In this document: positions 37,681 through 49,039 of the stretch, piece by piece | How the letters are laid out: each line of letters opens with the position of its first letter | Numbering within the stretch: the first letter of the stretch is position 1 | Assembly: GCA_030141605.1 (NCBI GenBank) | Contig: JAQGDQ010000379.1 | Coordinates: 124,001 to 188,000 of the forward strand | DNA from: Tubiluchus corallicola | Lineage: Eukaryota > Priapulida > Priapulimorpha > Priapulimorphida > Tubiluchidae | Direction: 5' to 3' | Length of the DNA stretch: 64,000 nucleotides | Made by a program: the position numbers and the translations under genes | Notes under the pieces: model-generated | Databases searched by the model: none | Seen by the model: only the letters and a program-made list of their open reading frames with translations | What the model was told of the DNA's origin: nothing

Positions 37681-38867
37681 CTGTCTTTCAATTTTGGTAT
37701 CAAAATTTAATTAATTGAGGATTATGCCATTGTTAATATTAACTTTGACATTAAGATTATAATAATAATAATAATTCATTATCAGCATAATGTAAAGAAT
37801 TTTTTAAACATATTTGACACTATTCATAAACATAATATTTTCCTTCAGAAATATTAAAAACTTATAATATGAAAACTGAACTGAATTGACATTAAAATTG
37901 TAAAGCAATAACCATATTCTAGTTTCAATATTTATTTAATTCACTTATATTTGTATTTTATCCACTTTAACTGCTCGTAATTGCTCCCGTATTTCAACAG
38001 TTTTAAGAAGATCGTCACAAGCACCTTAAGCTAAAGGTCAGCAAAAGTTTCTCAGTGAACAAACCAAGAAAGAAAGGAAGTCCAGTAAGACATTTTGTGA
38101 CACCAGAATCCATGACAATTTCCAACTTTCAATTTTCTATTTCAACAATTTCATTTTCATAGTCTGAGTAAGTGGCGCCAGCTAGTGCAATATTTACTAC
38201 TAATATTAATGCTCTAACTTTGTTTCGGGAGGGGGAAATGAAGCCATAGCGTGCTGGAAAATTGAAACGTGCTGCCATCTACAGCTAAAGCGACGAATAT
38301 ACAAGCAACTCACTCTGAAATGTGTAAAGAAAGCCAAATTACATTGCTTAAAATAAAACAAAGGTATTGTTAAGGTCATGCTCATTGACAAGTGCTAATC
38401 AATTGCAATTACTAATCAATAATGAGGCACTTTCTAAACCTATTATCTGAGAACACAAGGTGTATCTTGGACAGGAGTATGACCATTTTGCGACTAATTA
38501 AAAACTAAGGTATTTAGTAGTAAAAGACAAAAAAATCTTCTGATCTATATCAATAATCAGTTTTAATTATTGGTTAAAAATTCATTTTGAAACAAAGTTG
38601 AATCAATAAATATGGCTCGTTTTATATTATTGGCAATGAATGATTGTACACAGACACAAAGCTCAATAAAAAGCCAACTGTTAATAATGTTACTATATGA
38701 AATTTGCCTGATATAAGCGTGTCTGCTTACATAAATGCATTAAATTCACTTAGTAATACAAGTATAGCTGTTAAAGTCAATTAAATTTTGCTACCTAACT
38801 TAAGCTTAAACAATGTGTTTGAACACATTAAATATATAAAAAAATCTACCTAGATTTGAAAAATTAT

Positions 38868-38930
38868 AAGATTACATTAGATTAGATTGGATTAGATTTT
38901 ATTCGTCTCATTTAAAGTTACACATATAAT
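38868..38930 (-). repeat. non-LTR retrotransposon 3' tail
   Basis: The minus strand reads GAGACGAATAAAATCTAATC followed by AATCTAATC repeats. An AATAAA-like end with a tandem pentamer is typical of CR1-like 3' termini. Confidence 0.45.
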
Positions 38931-39114
38931 AATATACAATGTTTTTAAGATGATGAGATGATTATTTATTTATTTAGTTAATCGAGTGACACCATTAGCA
39001 GCTTGATGCAAGACAAGTTTAATAAATATATACATTATTAATTTAAAATAAATTAAAACTGTGTTAATCAAAATTTAAAATTGTGTTAGTAACTAAAGAT
39101 ATATACGTATTTGC

Positions 39115-39800
39115 TAAATCATCTGTCGCACCTGTCGCAGTGGCCATAATCACAGCAGCTACCGACACAGCATCCGGATATCTGCATACTATGCGCCCTA
39201 ATATTTATAGCTACTTTGGACCTGGAGACTGCAGTTACAGTTACAGTTGAAAGAAGTAGATTCGAGGAAGAGAGAAGACAAATATTTCAAAACAGATAAT
39301 ACATCATTTTGTATACAAACCGAGAATACATCTCGGTTTATTATCATTTATTAGACACTGGAAAGCCCTTGATTTTGCAAAAAGCAGCTTAAATTTACAG
39401 TGTATAACTAAATAACCAATATTGCTAAATAGCTTGATCTCCCGATTGAATCCAAATGCTATCTTTTGTGTCTAAGCAGTTATTGAATTCAAGTTATCAA
39501 CGTGTCTGAACATTCTACATCAAAAATGCCTAGTGCTCAACTGTTCTATGGGTCTAAAACTCCTAGTGTAAACAGCCTACACTATGTGTCTACAAATGTC
39601 CTTGTGTCGCAATGTACTGGTGTGGAAATGTCCTTGTGTCGAAATGTCCCATGTGCCGAAATGTCCCATGCGTCCAAATGTCTTGTGTCCAAATGTCCTA
39701 GTGTCCAAATGTCCTAGTGTCCAAATGTCCTAGTGTCCAAATGTCCTAGTGTCAAAATGTCCTGTGTGTCGAAATGTCCTTGTGTCGAAATGTCACATCA
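39115..39800 (+). repeat. composite repeat with 'tgtcc' minisatellite, copy 2
   Basis: The core at 39,118-39,480 has two parts: one (catctgtcgcacctgtcgca ... aaacagataatacatc) matching copy 1 at 17 kb, and one (attgctaaatagcttgatct, cccgattgaatcc) matching copy 3 at 58.7 kb. It is followed by an array of about 17-18 bp units (atgtcctagtgtccaa), clearest at 39,650-39,800. This copy links the other two into one family. Confidence 0.65.
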
Positions 39801-42086
39801 GTTATAGAATCTGGATGTGATTCAGTCACGTGGACTAAATGACACATATGAACTAATCACATATTAGGTTTTAAAGTCTAAAACAGAGGCTGACACCGCT
39901 ATTCGAATCGAATAAAATCCATAGTGAAACTAATTAGCATTAATATTTCAGCATAAATAACCGAGATCATTGTCAAAAAAATTAGGCACCTCGGAGTGCA
40001 TAAAAACACCATACCTGTAGCACAATTTTATCCTTGTGACTACTAATATTACAAAACTGACTAACCATACGTTTATGTGTGAACTGAACATTCCATGAGA
40101 TCTACAGAATTTTTTAGCCATACACTTATAATGTAGACACTGAAATTGTATGTGAGCAAAAGTGATGTTTTAAGTGAGTTTCAGAAGTTTTATTGAGATA
40201 AATATTAAGCAATGCCTTCAAACTGTCTTTAAGCCAATTATTCATTATTTTGGTCTTCACATCCCTTATCCACTCTTCTATCATGTACAAAAAAACAAAA
40301 TGATTTCCCATTTACATACATTTTTCGATATCTAAAAGAAGCCCAATTTGATGGGATGGGACTGATTTTCCATTCTGCAAATCAATTCTGCTCATTTTAT
40401 TACACTATGTCATTACACTATCTCAGTGCCATCTAATGACAAAATTGGAAACCAAAATTGGCCAGTTATACTTGAGACATAGCGCAGATTATGCAACTAG
40501 AAATATAAGAAACTGGGCATATTCTAATTGAGATTCTAATGGATTTTCAACAGAAAAGAAATGCGAGCGTGCAAATCTACCATTTTCAAAAAAATCTGCC
40601 ATTTTCGAGCACCAAATCGATACGGAATTACAAAGTGAACTCTCGTTTCCCTACAAAATTATTTGCTATGTTCCTAGGACTTTCCAACTTATCTAGTAAA
40701 ATGCACTAAGCAACCGCAGTTTCTTTGAGGAGAGTCAATATTTGAGCAAGCGAAGCCAAGCAGTAGTTGAAAGCACTTCAACCTATAATTTCAGAAATGA
40801 ATATACATGACGAATTATATCGACTTATCAGCCTAGAGTAATCAATTCATGATCATCATAGAAAACTCTACGGCACAGAGAAGCTTTTGAGGATCAGTAC
40901 AGCAGAGAAAATGCATTCTGAGTGAGTGGTCTGTCAATCTTTGATTATTTCAATAGCTAGTCCCTTAAAAATGCTGTAGGAGCGACATTATCTGTCATTA
41001 ATAACTCAGTTTAGTTGAATTTAGGCTGCCTAAAGTCAAGTTTAAGTTGAATTTAAGTTAAAAGTGAAAAGATTTAACAGTACTGCTTTTGTTAACTGTA
41101 ATAAACAAAAACTAGTAAGAAAAATACAACTTTCACGGGTGGTGGAGATGTCACTAAAAAAACTCTGTGTGCAGCTTTTCCTACAACAGCATAAAACGCT
41201 TTAATGATGTGACTATAATAATTCAGCTATCTCTCCAAAAGTAAAAAGACATGACAATTAATAATGAGAAGCGAAAATCAATCATATTCGTGTCAGTGCT
41301 AGGGAGAAAAGCTTATTAATACAGCAATCATATCAAATAAAACGAGATGCGTCATTTGCCCATGTGCAAGAAATTATTAATTAAGAAATAAACTCACAAT
41401 TGTTGAATTTTGAAACAAAACGTACTAACAATAGGAAATGTGAAAAGGTAGGAATCAAGAAACAACTTAAGATTTGAATCAGGGGCCTGCCATTAGGACC
41501 TGTCATGTTTACGGACACAGGAAACACGGAAATCTAGCGACCACGATGTTCGTTTTGTAAGCTAGAGGTCCTTAGTCAAATCTACACTGCATCTGGACTT
41601 TTTCGTATTTCCTGGGGCTTTTGAGCAAATTTTTAGTAACTAGGACTTATCCCACCAGTTTCAAAGTTTATTTAAAAATGCAGTAGAAGTGAAAGCTCAC
41701 AAACTTCTTTTAATGATGGAAATTTAATTACTGGTTAATGGTAACTGCACATTTGCACTCTACATTTGACTGTCTACAGTCTACGGGGATAATGTAGTTG
41801 CCCGGCAAATTAAATATGAAGAGTACTTATGTACACAAACCAATTTATGAACAGCACAGAAAACCTCAAATAGAAAAATGAGATACATGTAGCGCCGTAA
41901 AATTAATAGAGAGGTAGGCTTGACACATAAACGTAATAGCAAGTAGACAAAATTTTTCTGGCATAAAAATGGTTTGAAAAAAGCTGCTCAACATGAAATT
42001 TAACGAAGCTGCCACACATTTTTAAATTTAAATTAACCTGCTTCAGCTTTGATTGCAAAACGTTTCACTCCAGTCAAACTACTTAC
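39801..42086. other. intronic, no recognised feature
   Basis: AT-rich noncoding sequence up to the PDZ1 exon. A weak tRNA-like box occurs near 41,566. Confidence 0.5.
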
Positions 42087-42298
42087 CTTGCAGCTATACC
42101 ATCTGGCTGAATCTGCTGAACGAATATTCCCAGTTCACCTCTGTTCTCTGATTTCAGACCCACAACACCAAAGCCTAAACTTGCACTGTCGGGCTTGTGC
42201 AATTGTATTTTGAGGATTTCACGACCATGTGCAGCTGCCTTGATGGCTCTCTGAAATTCTGCACCGTGAAGTTGAACAGCGACTGCAGGTGTGTGATG
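42087..42298 (-). CDS. Mpdz/Patj: multi-PDZ scaffold, first half of PDZ1
   Basis: Exon of 212 nt (70 codons plus two bases): HHTPAVAVQLHGAEFQRAIK, AAAHGREILKIQLHKPDSAS, LGFGVVGLKSENRGELGIFV and QQIQPDGIAA. SLGFGVVG is the carboxylate-binding loop and KSENRGELGIFVQQI is nearly identical to MPDZ PDZ1 (RSENRGELGIFVQEI), which identifies the domain. Acceptor AG is at 42,300-42,299; donor is GCAAG|gtaagt (GT 42,086-42,085). The split Arg codon is completed by the exon at 5,369-5,609. Upstream residues link L27 to PDZ1. Confidence 0.95.
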
Positions 42299-43364
42299 CT
42301 AAAGAAGTACACAAATTAACATGTTACAATACTGTGCATAATTATTGTTTAATTGTCCTTGGAACAACTCGGAACTAATTACTTAGAACTAGATGCAGCC
42401 TTTATTAAGTAACGATCAATACATAATTTTGTATTAAAAGGGTTATACACAAATATAATGCATATGTGATAATATGGTAATACTAACATATATGCATTAT
42501 ACAAACAGAATGTTGGTGAAGGCAAGTCTAGTAGTTGATCTATGGTCAATAAGTCTAGAAAGGTCAGAAAATTATATCAGGACTCTGGCATGATTGCAAA
42601 ATGATGCCATAAAAACTTGTCAATCGAGTATTTACTTAATTTTTTAATATCATAATATGTATAAATTTTAGGGTTTGTATGCATAGAACTTGATATTGAC
42701 TTCTAATCCTTGCCTAAATGGCAGAAATTTTAAATTTTACATTTACATTTTCTTCATTAAAACGAATCTTGCTCAATCTTTTTAATCGCACTGGAAGTTT
42801 ACGTCTACATGATTTGCAGATGCATATTTCAAACTCAGAATAAACTTTAAAGCTAGACAGTGGACAAAAAAATCATAAAAATTTAGTTAAAATAGAGTAA
42901 GACACACTGAAATTTCCATAATATGTTTCAAGATCTATTGCTGTCACCATCAATGGTAGTTAGATCATAGCTGTCATCATTGGTGGTAGTTAGATCATCG
43001 CTGTCATCATTGGTGGTAGTTAGATCATTGCTGTCATCATCTGTAAGAGTTAGATCATCGCTGTCATCATCGGTGGTAGTTAGATCATTGCTGTCATCAT
43101 CTGTAGTAGTTAGATCATTGCTGTCATCATCAGTGGTAGTTAAATCATTGCTGTCATCATCGGTGGTAGTTAGATGATTGCTGTCATCATCAGCGGTAGT
43201 TTGATCGTACCACTGATGATGACAGAGATAGATTTTGAAACGTATTTGGAAATTTTAGTGTGTCTTGCTGTATTTTAAATCATTTCTTTGATTTTTATAC
43301 TCTGTTTAGTTTTATTCTCAAACTAAATGCTTATCAGTAAATAAAAGAACATAAAGGCATCTAC
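42299..43364 (-). other. intron with a 30 bp minisatellite
   Basis: Intron of about 1.07 kb between the linker exon and PDZ1. It is AT-rich, and a minisatellite takes up its 5' third. Confidence 0.85.
42940..43222. repeat. 30 bp minisatellite ending in an inverted half-unit
   Basis: About nine copies of a 30 bp unit (gtagttagatcattgctgtc, atcatcggtg). Just after the array, at 43,205-43,222, lies taccactgatgatgacag, the reverse complement of the unit core ctgtcatcatcagtggta, so the end could fold back on the array. The plus strand is open across the array only because the unit is a multiple of three without stops. Confidence 0.92.
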
Positions 43365-43589
43365 TTGTTGTAAGCGCTCTTGGAAAGCTTGTAAGTGTGG
43401 CACGGCATGCTCGGGAGAAGCTGACTTGCGAGTGAGAGATCCCTCCAAGCCATAACCATCATCAGAGGACGGAGTAGCTGAGGCAATGGTTGGGGACAGT
43501 ACTAGCTCACCCATAGGAGATATGTCAAAATCTTCAGCATTTAGGTTAGGTGTCACTTTCACCTGTTTTTTCAACTCTTGAACAGATTC
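43365..43589 (-). CDS. Mpdz/Patj: multi-PDZ scaffold, linker between L27 and PDZ1
   Basis: Exon of 225 nt (75 codons, phase 0 at both ends). It begins ESVQELKKQVKVTPNLNAED, continuing the L27 exon, then a Ser/Pro-rich stretch (LSPTIASATPSSDDGYGLEG) and PHLQAFQERLQQ. The start matches the conserved sequence after L27 in this family (TSVQQLKDQV in MPDZ, DSLQELNQQV in fly Patj). PHLQAF resembles MPDZ VPHLSP. Acceptor is tgtgtatag (AG 43,591-43,590); donor is CAACAA|gtagat (GT 43,364-43,363). Confidence 0.92.
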
Positions 43590-44574
43590 CTATACACAGA
43601 AATATAAGCAGGTGAGTTAAGTGAAATTTTTATTATATTCACTGTCCTGTAATTAAGAACTGAAAAAACACTAAAAATTAAATTTGCATCATTACATTCA
43701 GCAACATGTAATGACTGGGTAACAAAAACATTAGGTTAAAAATCAAAACTGCTGCAAACGACATATTAAATAGCGACTCAAGATACCCTCACTTGGGTAC
43801 AAACAAATAGGCAATATAACATTAAACTAATTTTAAAAAAATTATAAGATGTACAACTGAATAACCCAATTCTCAATAAAAAATAAAGCTTATTTCTAAT
43901 GTTACTATATACATCATGTGACACAAGAGTGTATTTTATCATAAAATGCTTCACTTCACTAGGCTTCACACACAACACTTAGTGACTATATAAAGAACAG
44001 GTTTTAATAATAACTAAAATTGGTGTTTCACATTATGACATAAATGCATACTTAAAACTGAAAGAAAATCTTTTGATTATTTCTTTAACACATCTTTTCT
44101 TATAATTTATTTATGTGAATTTGTTATTTTCCCCACATTTTTGGTAAACACGTCAGATTACTAATGGAATTTTTCGTTATTTTAGGGTGAAAGCCTATGC
44201 CCTTCTGCTGCAAATAGGCAAAATGTAATGTTCAGAGTAGTGATTATAGATAGTCACAAACTACAAGTAATTGTATAATTGTTTATAATTGGTCGTACAC
44301 TCTTTTTGAAAAGAAACATTTATGATGATGGGTAATTTAAGTTATCACTCTTCTACCAAATTTTTAGTTTTTAACTAAAATACCAATTTATAAAAAAGGA
44401 TGTCCTTTAGACTAGCTCACATTTTTACTATAGAAGACAAATATGAATTATAGCTATTATTATTATTGTTATTATTATTGTTGCTGTTGATGTTGTTGTT
44501 GTTGCTGCTGCTGCTGCTGCTGCTGTTGTTGTTGCTGTTGTTGTTACTATTACTGCTATTACTACTACTGCCAC

Positions 44575-44663
<89 letters not shown>

Positions 44664-44746
44664 GAAATTCTGACTACTGATTATTAAACAGAGCAAGGCT
44701 AGAAATTCTGAATTCAACTGCATAATAAATTACTATAGCAAATTAC
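43590..44746 (-). other. intron with TTA/TTG microsatellite
   Basis: Intron of about 1.16 kb between the L27 exon and the linker exon. A trinucleotide microsatellite lies close to the L27 exon; the rest is AT-rich and featureless. Confidence 0.85.
44455..44662. repeat. (TTG/CTG/TTA)n microsatellite
   Basis: About 200 bp of trinucleotide repeat: TTG and CTG units, then about 80 bp of pure TTA. It starts less than 100 bp downstream of the L27 exon in transcription order. The poly-Leu open frame it generates is not a gene. Confidence 0.95.
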
Positions 44747-44886
44747 CTGCAAAGTGACTATTTGGCGGAATATAGGACTTTCCAGTACTGATATGAGCAT
44801 ATTAAGATCTTCGTCTAGCATAGGATCACCCGTTTCCTTTAGTTTGGCCTGGATGTTCTCCAGAAGCTGGAGCGCCCGGCGAGTAT
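44747..44886 (-). CDS. Mpdz/Patj: multi-PDZ scaffold, L27 domain exon
   Basis: Exon of 140 nt encoding most of an L27 domain: TRRALQLLENIQAKLKETGD, PMLDEDLNMLISVLESPIFR and QIVTLQ. L27 domains are three-helix modules that pair with another L27; in this family the partner is PALS1/Stardust of the Crumbs complex. LESPIFRQIVTLQ closely follows LQSPLFSQILSLQ of MPDZ and LQSPVFRTIVTIQ of fly Patj, and being N-terminal before PDZ1 is diagnostic. Acceptor is ttttctag (AG 44,888-44,887); donor is TTGCAG|gtaatt (GT 44,746-44,745). The exon starts two bases into a codon, so a more upstream exon must supply the first base. Confidence 0.93.
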
Positions 44887-46293
44887 CTAGAAAATTAACG
44901 CAAATTTAATACCTGACCTCTCAGCAACAGTGACAGTTACTGAAAAATCCCCCTACAAGAAAAATGCAGTATTTCAAATTATCTAGTATAGTGGGGGTTG
45001 TATATTTGTTCTGTTAATGTTTTATAGCTGTAAATGTAATTGCATTGTGTATTATGCATGAAAAGAATGCTTATCTATTGTAAAACTGCCTGCTCAAACT
45101 AATCAATTATGTTTAAGTTAAATAAAATAAAGCACGTTTACCAATGTCCACTGCTTTACTAAACTGAGAGTGCACAAATACGTGAAAAATACATGGTGTA
45201 GCTACAAATTATTTTGTTTAAATATTTTTATACATGATTGAATTACAATTATCCCAAAGCTAAAAACAAAAATGCGAACTATTGTTCTAGGAGTATTATT
45301 TTAGGGTCTATTATTAGGACAGTAGCGTGAATGTTCATTAGTTTATAATTTAACGTATATTTCTACCTAGTTTGTGAAAGTGCTCTGACGATGATGCAAG
45401 TCTGCATCGAAACGTAAGCAATAAAGAGGTGCCACGTTGTTATTAACAATAGCTGTTCTTTTGATTGCATTACTGAGAGTCAGGTTCCCCGGAAACAAAT
45501 CAGTTATGTTAGTCCCACAGCCGTAAGCTAAGTGAAAAGCTTCAGTTAGCCATTTAATTTAGAACTTTCTTCCAGGTAACATGTAAAACAGTCTATATTA
45601 ACGCTAAACTTGTCACACCTATTCTGGAGTGTGGTTAGCTCTAGTGACAGTGGTCTCTAGCTGGTATTGACTATAATTGACATGTACAGTGCAAATGTTA
45701 GCAACTGACAAGCTAAATCAATTAATTCACCGCAATTCAACCCCATCAACATCACGCAGTTTTTTTAAAGACACGTCAGTCTCAGTAAAAATTTACATTA
45801 ATTATGTCCGTTGCTTGCTACATTATGAAATCAATAATGATTAGTGTTTATTTTATTAACGATGGCACGTCGGCAAAGTATTATACAAGACACCGTTCAA
45901 TAGAAAAACGCAATGTACCAGGCCTATTACACAGCGCAGCTTCGTCGTCAGAATGCAAACAGACCAGGAGTTGGTAAGCCCTAACCAATTACTATAACAC
46001 AGTACAGCGTAGGATCTTGGACAGTTAATAGCTAATTATTTGTATTAGAAAGTTCAATATTCTGACAGTGATCGGCGCAGGAAACAGATCAGTGACCGAG
46101 TAAATCACATTGCTGACTTGCTAGAGCCTCACATCACGCGTCTCCGCCATTATTATTTACACAATGTCAACGAATAAACAGACGAGCAATCAACCAATTT
46201 TAACAAACTAATAGATCAGTAGGAGATTAGAGAATTCATGCAACATTACAGCTGATAATTCAGTATACTTGATTTTATTAGCACTTTCTTTAC
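44887..46293. other. first intron or upstream region of the PDZ gene
   Basis: AT-rich sequence upstream of the L27 exon. A hammerhead-like motif lies at 45,381-45,425. No TATA-type promoter could be assigned. Confidence 0.5.
45381..45425 (+). ncRNA. degenerate hammerhead-ribozyme-like motif
   Basis: The sequence has CTGACGA (45,385-45,391), a hairpin GATGC/GCATC (45,393-45,397 with 45,404-45,408) and GAAAC (45,409-45,413) followed by GTA, the order of a hammerhead core (CUGANGA, stem II, GAAA, then the GUA cleavage side). One extra T separates CTGACGA from stem II, so it probably does not cleave efficiently. An AATAAA-containing stretch follows. Such motifs mark the terminal repeats of Penelope-like elements and retrozymes in many animals. 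No element coding sequence was seen. Confidence 0.4.
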
Positions 46294-46381
46294 CAGGGGG
46301 CGTCTGGATGGAAAAGTTTAGCGAGATATCGCGCAATATCGGGAAGCTAGAAGCCAAAGCCAGTGGCGAGCAAGCGTCCAT
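46294..46381 (-). CDS. candidate first coding exon of the PDZ scaffold
   Basis: An ATG at 46,381-46,379 opens 29 codons (MDACSPLALASSFPILRDIS, LNFSIQTPP) ending at a good donor, CCTG|gtaaag (GT 46,293-46,292). The leftover G is exactly the base needed to begin the first codon of the L27 exon (G+AT = Asp). The peptide itself is not conserved. The same DNA on the other strand encodes a more protein-like reading (next entry), so only one may be real. The phase match could be chance (one in three). Confidence 0.3.
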
Positions 46382-46508
46382 CGTCAGTCCACTATTTCTG
46401 TTGTTTCAATAGACTGAATAGTCTTTTAACAAATTTCAAAACGTTTGGGTTGCGCAGGTTCTGGAAGATCTGAAGACACTGGGGATTGTAAATTTGAAGC
46501 TACCATAA
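46308..46508 (+). CDS. candidate gene start resembling a TFIIS N-terminal domain
   Basis: An ATG at 46,308 reads MEKFSEISRNIGKLEAKASG and EQASI to a GTCAGT donor-like site (46,383). After about 75 bp a tgcgcag acceptor leads into VLEDLKTLGI (46,458-46,487), followed by a GTAAAT donor-like site or, if unspliced, VNLKLP and a stop. From KLE onward the spacing of hydrophobic and Lys residues matches the start of the TFIIS (TCEA) N-terminal domain (KMVQKK...LLKELKNIPM) over 23 positions without gaps. No further exons of such a gene were found downstream, the second exon would be very short, and the start context is weak. Could be a real 5' end, a fragment, or coincidence. Confidence 0.35.
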
Positions 46509-48194
46509 ACAATGACTGAATGCAAATAAATTTAGCACAATAAATTTACAAATTATCCAATACATAGTTTTTCTATTGGTGTGTACATTTGTGAGTGAAA
46601 TTCTGATGACTGGGGGACCTGCGTGGTGCAGTTGTGTGGGGTGTGGAGAAAGTGTGTGACCCTAATGAGTCTGTGCTGTTTGCAAGGCATTTATAGGTTT
46701 AACCTGAAACCAGATTTGTTAAACATAAGCAGTTAAACTGTCATTAATTCTTTTGTTTTACACGTGCTACATAAACGTCAATTGAGTCCTTTTTCCTTTG
46801 CCACAAATGGACTAGCAAACAACAACAACACAACATAATAATAATATATTTTTGCCTTCAGAATAACAATCATAGATAGTATATAACAATGAGTTACAAA
46901 GTTTAGATAAGGACGGGATGGCGAAAGACCAAACGGTCATCTACTCTGCCAACGCTAATATACTATAACTATATAGCAAACAAAAAACCACAATCTCGGG
47001 AGGAGGACTGATATGATAACTGATGTTTTTCGCTACCCCTTCTCATTTGTTTGGTTACTTAATTTATACAAATCTCCTAGGTATTTTTTGATCAGGATAG
47101 AAAATAAATAATAAATCATTTGATTTCATTTTAGATTTCAAAAGTTGCAAAAACGAAACAAATATTGACGTGTTTTCTTTTTATTTCCCTTTTCAGTATA
47201 AAGTCTCTGAGACATTATGTATAACGATTTCTATTAAGATTAAAAGTTTCTATACATCATTTTGTATAAAGTAATCATTATGGACACTTTCAAGAGAAGT
47301 CTTCTTTCAGATAAAAAAACTTTTAGGCCTTGTAAGTTGCAAGACTTTCGCAACTGTTACCTTATTTATTTAGTTATATAGCATTAAACTATTTTGGGTG
47401 ACAAGACTGTATCGACCTTTAAGGTCAAAGTCAAAGAAATGGGTCTTTTCTGCACTAGCATTATCCATGTTGAGCCATGTGACAATGCACAAGTTTGATA
47501 GGCAAGGCCATAGCGAGCATTGAAATGTAACTCAAGATGTTTAGTTAAATCAAGGTCAACATGTCAACAATGAAGTCAACAATAGAAACCTATCCACACC
47601 TGCTACTATCCTATGGCAAATTTCATTCAGCTTGATCTCAGTGGCACATATGCCTGTTGCACACTTTTTAAGACCATAAAGATATACAATATCAAACAAA
47701 AGGGAAAAAAGTGACACAGCAAACCTAGCTGCATGTGTCAAGTTTGATTGTTTGGCTTTAGTGACCTGCAAAATATAAATTCCCACTGACATCCAAGGCA
47801 AGGTCAAGTATGTCGTGATGACATTTTTCTCTATTAGTTCTACCAACACGTCAAGTTTGATTAGTTGTAATAATCAAACATTTATTGATTGGAACAAAAT
47901 CTTCACTTATAAATCAACCTCCTCCAGTGCTCCAAGATTATGTGTAAAATGTAATTTACACACAACACAAATTAAAGGAAATGGGAAAGCAATCAATAAC
48001 TATCATCTGATCGATCGTCCGTGTTCCAGAAATTCCCGGCTGATGACCAATACTGCACACTTGTCAAAAGCTTCATCAGCACTGGGGATATTATAACACG
48101 ACAATAAAACACTAACTACACTTACCACTGTCATACTTACCTAATGCACTGCAAAATAAATGTGCCACATACCACTTTTTCACCTGTAACTATT
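46509..48194. other. noncoding, no recognised feature
   Basis: AT-rich sequence without recognisable genes. A patch near 46,612-46,670 (ctgcgtggtgcagttgtg) may be a decayed tRNA-like SINE head, but I could not confirm it. Confidence 0.45.
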
Positions 48195-48546
48195 ACAGGT
48201 GAGCATCGTTCGAACATTCCAATCGAATTCGATTTGAACAGGTTTTTTAGTTAGAATTCAATTCGAACATAAAATTCTAGATTCGAATAATAATTCAACA
48301 CTTAAACTACATGCGTTTTTTATCATTAAAATGTTCAAAACAGCATACAATTAGCACAATTTAGCTGCAATTTCTGGTGCAAAACTTTTAAGCAAATTAT
48401 TGGTGGTTTTACTGCAAAATAAAATCAAGAAATATGCATGATCTGTGTGAGATGCCTTTTTATTAATGACCCAAAAATCTTTATAACTGAAGTCAAATTT
48501 TATTCAATTTAAATTCGCTTTCTGGTAGGAAGTGCTCACCCCTAGT
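48195..48546. mobile_element. hAT-type MITE, complete copy
   Basis: The left end tattacaggtgagca is matched on the other strand by the right end tactaggggtgagca, a terminal inverted repeat of about 15 bp with three mismatches. GAATTCGAA-like subterminal motifs lie inside both ends. The roughly 350 bp interior is noncoding and AT-rich, as in nonautonomous hAT elements with GGGGTGAGCA-type ends. A partial copy in the opposite orientation is at 59,191-59,505. Confidence 0.65.
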
Positions 48547-49039
48547 AGCTATAGAAATTTTACACCTTAATGTCTACAGTCTCACACTTACCCAAAACAT
48601 CATAACAGTAACCACCACAAAAATAAATGTAAGTACAATTTATAGCAGCATCAGAGGCCATAAAGGCTATCATATTCAAGTTGACCAAACAAGGCTAGTA
48701 GGCACTCATTGTAACTGGCCACACACAAAAGGAAGGAGGAAATATAAGTACAGAGTTCCAGAGACCCAATTAAATCTGTATAGGCCAGCATTTTTTTCCT
48801 TAAAAAATACCCATGTACGGTTATTGAGAATGTGTGAGTAATGATTCAATAAACATAGTTATAAAATTTATTTCGAACAATTTGACTGTCTTAGCAGCCA
48901 TTCTTAGCTATATAAAACATGTAGCTATGTTTTTGTTTTAGAATAAATTAATGAGTTGTTAGAACAGCTGAAACTTCTAACATAAATTTTATAACTATAT
49001 TTACTGCACAGTAAATGCTATCACTGCCGAGTTACCCTT
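48547..49039. other. noncoding, no recognised feature
   Basis: AT-rich sequence with nothing recognised. Confidence 0.5.

Larger units (their letters stand above)
5610..42086 (-). other. giant intron splitting PDZ1 (about 36.5 kb)
   Basis: The two halves of PDZ1 lie at 42,087-42,298 and 5,369-5,609 and join in frame with no residue missing, so everything between is one intron of the transcript. It contains two long minisatellites, a tandem SINE array, several trinucleotide microsatellites, two composite 'tgtcc' repeats, a MITE-like element and retrotransposon tails, listed separately. I found no convincing nested host gene on either strand. Confidence 0.85.

Noticed and set aside
42980-43177. 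Plus-strand open frame of Val/Arg/Ser repeats
   Set aside because: Translation of the 30 bp minisatellite, in an intron and antisense to the gene.
44466-44687. Poly-Leu open frame
   Set aside because: Translation of the TTG/CTG/TTA microsatellite inside an intron.
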